Below, piece after piece: positions 13,198 through 15,578 of a stretch of 15,578 nucleotides of DNA (within the stretch, counting starts at the first letter, position 1; each line of letters begins with the position of its first letter). The notes beneath the pieces were generated by a model that was not told the DNA's origin, did no database searches, and saw nothing but the letters and a program-made list of their open reading frames with translations. The DNA comes from an uncultured Eubacteriales bacterium (GTDB lineage: Bacteria > Bacillota > Clostridia > Monoglobales > Monoglobaceae): the NCBI GenBank assembly GCA_905201285.1, contig CAJKNM010000033.1, positions 1 through 15,578 on the forward strand, in the 5' to 3' direction. The translations under genes and the position numbers were made by a program.

Positions 13198-15578
13198 TTA
13201 TTTAAAATATTTTACTCCGCTTTCAAATATTTTCTGGTCTTTTTCACCCGGGATATTCTTAAACACATTCTGTTTAAATCTCTCGGAATGTCCCATCTTT
13301 CCGAGAACGCGGCCGTCAGGACTTGTTATTCCTTCAATCGCATAATACGAGCCGTTCGGATTATATGGCATCTCATAGGTCGGCTCACTGTCGGGATTCA
13401 CATACTGTGTTGCTATCTGTCCGTTCTTCTCCATTTCGGCAATAACCTCGGGGCTCGCAACAAACCTTCCCTCGCCGTGTGATACGGCGATATGATGAAT
13501 GTCACCAACCTCAACACCCGCAAACCATGGGGATTTAACTGATGCAATTCTTGTTGTTGCTATTCTCGATACGTGTCTGCCTATCGTATTAAACGTAAGT
13601 GTCGGGCATGAGCTGTCTGCCTTTCTTATCTCGCCGTAAGGCACAAGTCCAAGCTTGATAAGCGCCTGGAAGCCGTTGCATATACCGAGCATAAGACCGT
13701 CACGGTTATTTAAAAGTTCCATAACCGCCGCTTTTACACGTTCGTTCTCAAACGCCGCCTTGATGAACTTACCCGAGCCGTCAGGCTCGTCACCGCCGCT
13801 GAATCCGCCCGGAAGCATAACAATCTGTGCCTTTTCGATTGCGTCAACAAAACTCTCGATTGACTCTTCTATATGCTCAGGCTTGAGATTCTTAAAGATT
13901 CTCACATCCGCTGTACCGCCCGCGCGTTCAAACGCCCTCGCGCTGTCATATTCACAGTTGGTTCCCGGGAAGGCTGGTATAAATATTCTCGGCTTAGCGA
14001 AGCTTTGTTTAGGACAGATATTAACCCTCTCGCCGAACTCAAACTTTTTCATTCCTACATCGTCATACTCCGCACGCGTTGCGAAAACACCTTCAAGCGG
14101 CGCAGTCCATGCCTTTTCTATTTCGTCAAGCGAAATTTCTTCGCCATCTATCTTTATAAGTTCATCTGAAGTTGTGTGTCCGAGTTCGATAATATCAACG
14201 CTGTCGCTTTTCTGTAGCTTTGTGTCCATACCCTCGATCTCAACTATTACACTTCCGTATCTCGCTTCAAACAGAGCCGTCTTTTCACAGCTATCCGAAA
14301 ATTCAAAGCCTATTTTGTTACCCAGAGCCATCTTACAGATACCCTCCGTCACACCGCCCATACCAACGGCCCAAACCGACTTAACAAGTCCTTTATCATT
14401 GTGAATCATCGTATGAAGCATATCATAAAGCTGTTTTAGGCTGTCAAAGTCCGGCATACTGTTCTCATCGTACTTAGGCGAAAGCATAATAACAGAGTTA
14501 TTCGCATTCTTAAACTCATCCGATACTGCATAGCTTGCCGAAAGCGGAGCAACCGCAAACGAAACAAGCGTCGGCGGAACATCTATATCGTTAAACGAAC
14601 CCGACATACTGTCCTTACCGCCAATAGCGGCAAGTCCGAGCTTTTCCTGTGCAACATATGCGCCGAGAAGCGCCGAAAGCGGCTTGCCCCAACGCTTAGG
14701 GTCCGTTCCGAGTCTCTCGAAATATTCCTGGAAGGTCAGATATATGTCTTTATAATCGGCTCCCGCCGCAACCGCCTTAGTAACCGAATCAACCACCGCA
14801 TATATTGCCCCGAGATATGGATTTCTTTCCGAAATCTTAGGGTTATAGCCATAAGCCATAACCGTCGCCGTATCGGTTTCCTTATGCAGGGTCGGAACCT
14901 TCGCCACCATACTCTGCTGAGGGGTCATCTGATACCTTCCGCCGTAAGGCATAAATACCGAACCGGCTCCGATTGTGCTGTCGAATCTTTCGACCAGACC
15001 GTGCTGAGACGCAATATTCAGATCACCCATCATATTCTTTATCTTATCGGCATACGTTCTGCCCTTGGGCTTAAAGTCGAACATATCAATCGAAAAGTCA
15101 GCCTTTTCAACATATGCGTCATTGTGCTTCTCTGCACCGTTTGTGTTGAGAAAGTCACGGCTTATATCACAGATTGTCTTTCCGCGCCACTTCATACAAA
15201 GCCTGTTTGTGTCAGTCACCTCTGCCACACAAACCGCGTTAAGGTTCTCTTTATCCGCTTCAGCTATGAACTTTTGAACATCGCTCTTGCGAACAACCAC
15301 CGCCATTCTTTCCTGTGATTCGGATATAGCAAGCTCCGTTCCGTCAAGTCCGTCATACTTTTTGGGAACCATATCGAGGTTTATATCAAGCCCGTCAGCA
15401 AGCTCACCGACAGCGACAGAAACGCCGCCCGCACCGAAGTCATTACAACGGCGAATCAGTCGGGTAACCTCTTTCTTTCTGAACAGTCTCTGAAGTTTCC
15501 GCTCAACCGGGGCGTTACCCTTCTGGACCTCCGCACCGCAGGTTTCAAGTGATGTATCTGTATGCGCTTTAGACGAAC
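13198..15578 (-). CDS. purL: Phosphoribosylformylglycinamidine synthase, single-chain (5' end outside window)
   Basis: It converts FGAR to FGAM with ATP and the amide nitrogen of glutamine. The reading frame is open to the right edge: 68 residues precede the first in-window ATG (15372), and they include RRCNDFGAGGVSVAVGELAD, a family hallmark, so that ATG is not the start. About 792 residues are present. The synthetase part shows LDGTELAISESQERMAV and AAIGGKDSMSGSFND. The fused glutaminase domain begins near RIFIPAFPGTNCEYDSARAF and has MLPGGFSGGDE, the nucleophile Cys in GICNGFQ (codon 13678-13680) and the AVSHGEGRF His region. Single-chain PurL of clostridia is about 1,250 residues, so roughly 450 are missing by truncation at the window edge. 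It heads the visible purine cluster. Confidence 0.97.
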   Translation of the reverse strand, partial: SSKAHTDTSLETCGAEVQKGNAPVERKLQRLFRKKEVTRLIRRCNDFGAGGVSVAVGELADGLDINLDMVPKKYDGLDGTELAISESQERMAVVVRKSDVQKFIAEADKENLNAVCVAEVTDTNRLCMKWRGKTICDISRDFLNTNGAEKHNDAYVEKADFSIDMFDFKPKGRTYADKIKNMMGDLNIASQHGLVERFDSTIGAGSVFMPYGGRYQMTPQQSMVAKVPTLHKETDTATVMAYGYNPKISERNPYLGAIYAVVDSVTKAVAAGADYKDIYLTFQEYFERLGTDPKRWGKPLSALLGAYVAQEKLGLAAIGGKDSMSGSFNDIDVPPTLVSFAVAPLSASYAVSDEFKNANNSVIMLSPKYDENSMPDFDSLKQLYDMLHTMIHNDKGLVKSVWAVGMGGVTEGICKMALGNKIGFEFSDSCEKTALFEARYGSVIVEIEGMDTKLQKSDSVDIIELGHTTSDELIKIDGEEISLDEIEKAWTAPLEGVFATRAEYDDVGMKKFEFGERVNICPKQSFAKPRIFIPAFPGTNCEYDSARAFERAGGTADVRIFKNLKPEHIEESIESFVDAIEKAQIVMLPGGFSGGDEPDGSGKFIKAAFENERVKAAVMELLNNRDGLMLGICNGFQALIKLGLVPYGEIRKADSSCPTLTFNTIGRHVSRIATTRIASVKSPWFAGVEVGDIHHIAVSHGEGRFVASPEVIAEMEKNGQIATQYVNPDSEPTYEMPYNPNGSYYAIEGITSPDGRVLGKMGHSERFKQNVFKNIPGEKDQKIFESGVKYFK

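Noticed and set aside
13655..14404. Plus-strand open frame of 249 codons opposite purL
   Set aside because: It lies wholly antisense to the conserved PurL synthetase and glutaminase domains, has a Ser/Pro/Ile-rich composition typical of a reverse-strand shadow, and resembles no known family.
15370..15372. ATG at 15372 as the purL start
   Set aside because: The frame stays open to the window edge and the 68 residues upstream contain core PurL sequence, so this is an internal methionine.
1..15578. A mobile element, defence system, CRISPR array or RNA gene
   Set aside because: No transposase, integrase, direct-repeat array, tRNA-like fold or phage gene was seen on either strand; all coding capacity is taken by housekeeping genes.

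Overview
The window comes from a low-to-moderate GC Gram-positive bacterium, most likely of the class Clostridia. The evidence is a SpoVB-type flippase paired with mazG, a lipoprotein-type amino acid binding protein, AGGAGG-like ribosome binding sites, a single-chain PurL, and a purine pathway that ends with a stand-alone AICAR formyltransferase plus a PurO-family IMP cyclohydrolase. The family cannot be fixed from sequence reading alone. All 13 genes lie on the minus strand, so the biological reading order runs from the right edge to the left edge.

Right half (15578 to 8526): a tight purine biosynthesis cluster, purL (5' end outside the window) - luxS - purE - purM - purN - purO-like - purH (formyltransferase only). 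It covers five named steps of the pathway: FGAR to FGAM, AIR synthesis, the carboxylation mutase, GAR formylation, and the last two steps to IMP. The last two steps are split over two adjacent genes rather than one bifunctional PurH. luxS, the S-ribosylhomocysteinase of the activated methyl cycle, sits between purL and purE. A hairpin directly behind purH probably ends the cluster.

Middle (8500 to 5160): a gene for a zinc-ribbon, Gln-rich, multi-spanning membrane protein has its own good sigma-A-type promoter and its own terminator. It is followed by a SpoVB/MurJ-type lipid-linked-saccharide flippase and mazG, a pairing that recalls yabM-yabN of Bacillus. A 17-bp perfect hairpin terminator closes this unit.

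Left part (5100 to 1): glycogen phosphorylase with a likely promoter, followed after only 49 nt and without a visible terminator by a complete polar amino acid ABC importer (binding lipoprotein, permease, ATPase). Two hairpins lie between the binding protein and permease genes. A weak terminator follows the ATPase gene.

I see no mobile element, CRISPR array, tRNA, rRNA, phage gene or defence system. The window reads as core chromosome. The points worth checking are local: the split IMP-forming step, luxS inside the purine cluster, a MazG whose second catalytic site looks lost, a perfect hairpin inside purN, and the Gln-rich repeat protein. I do not see a clearly novel multi-gene system.
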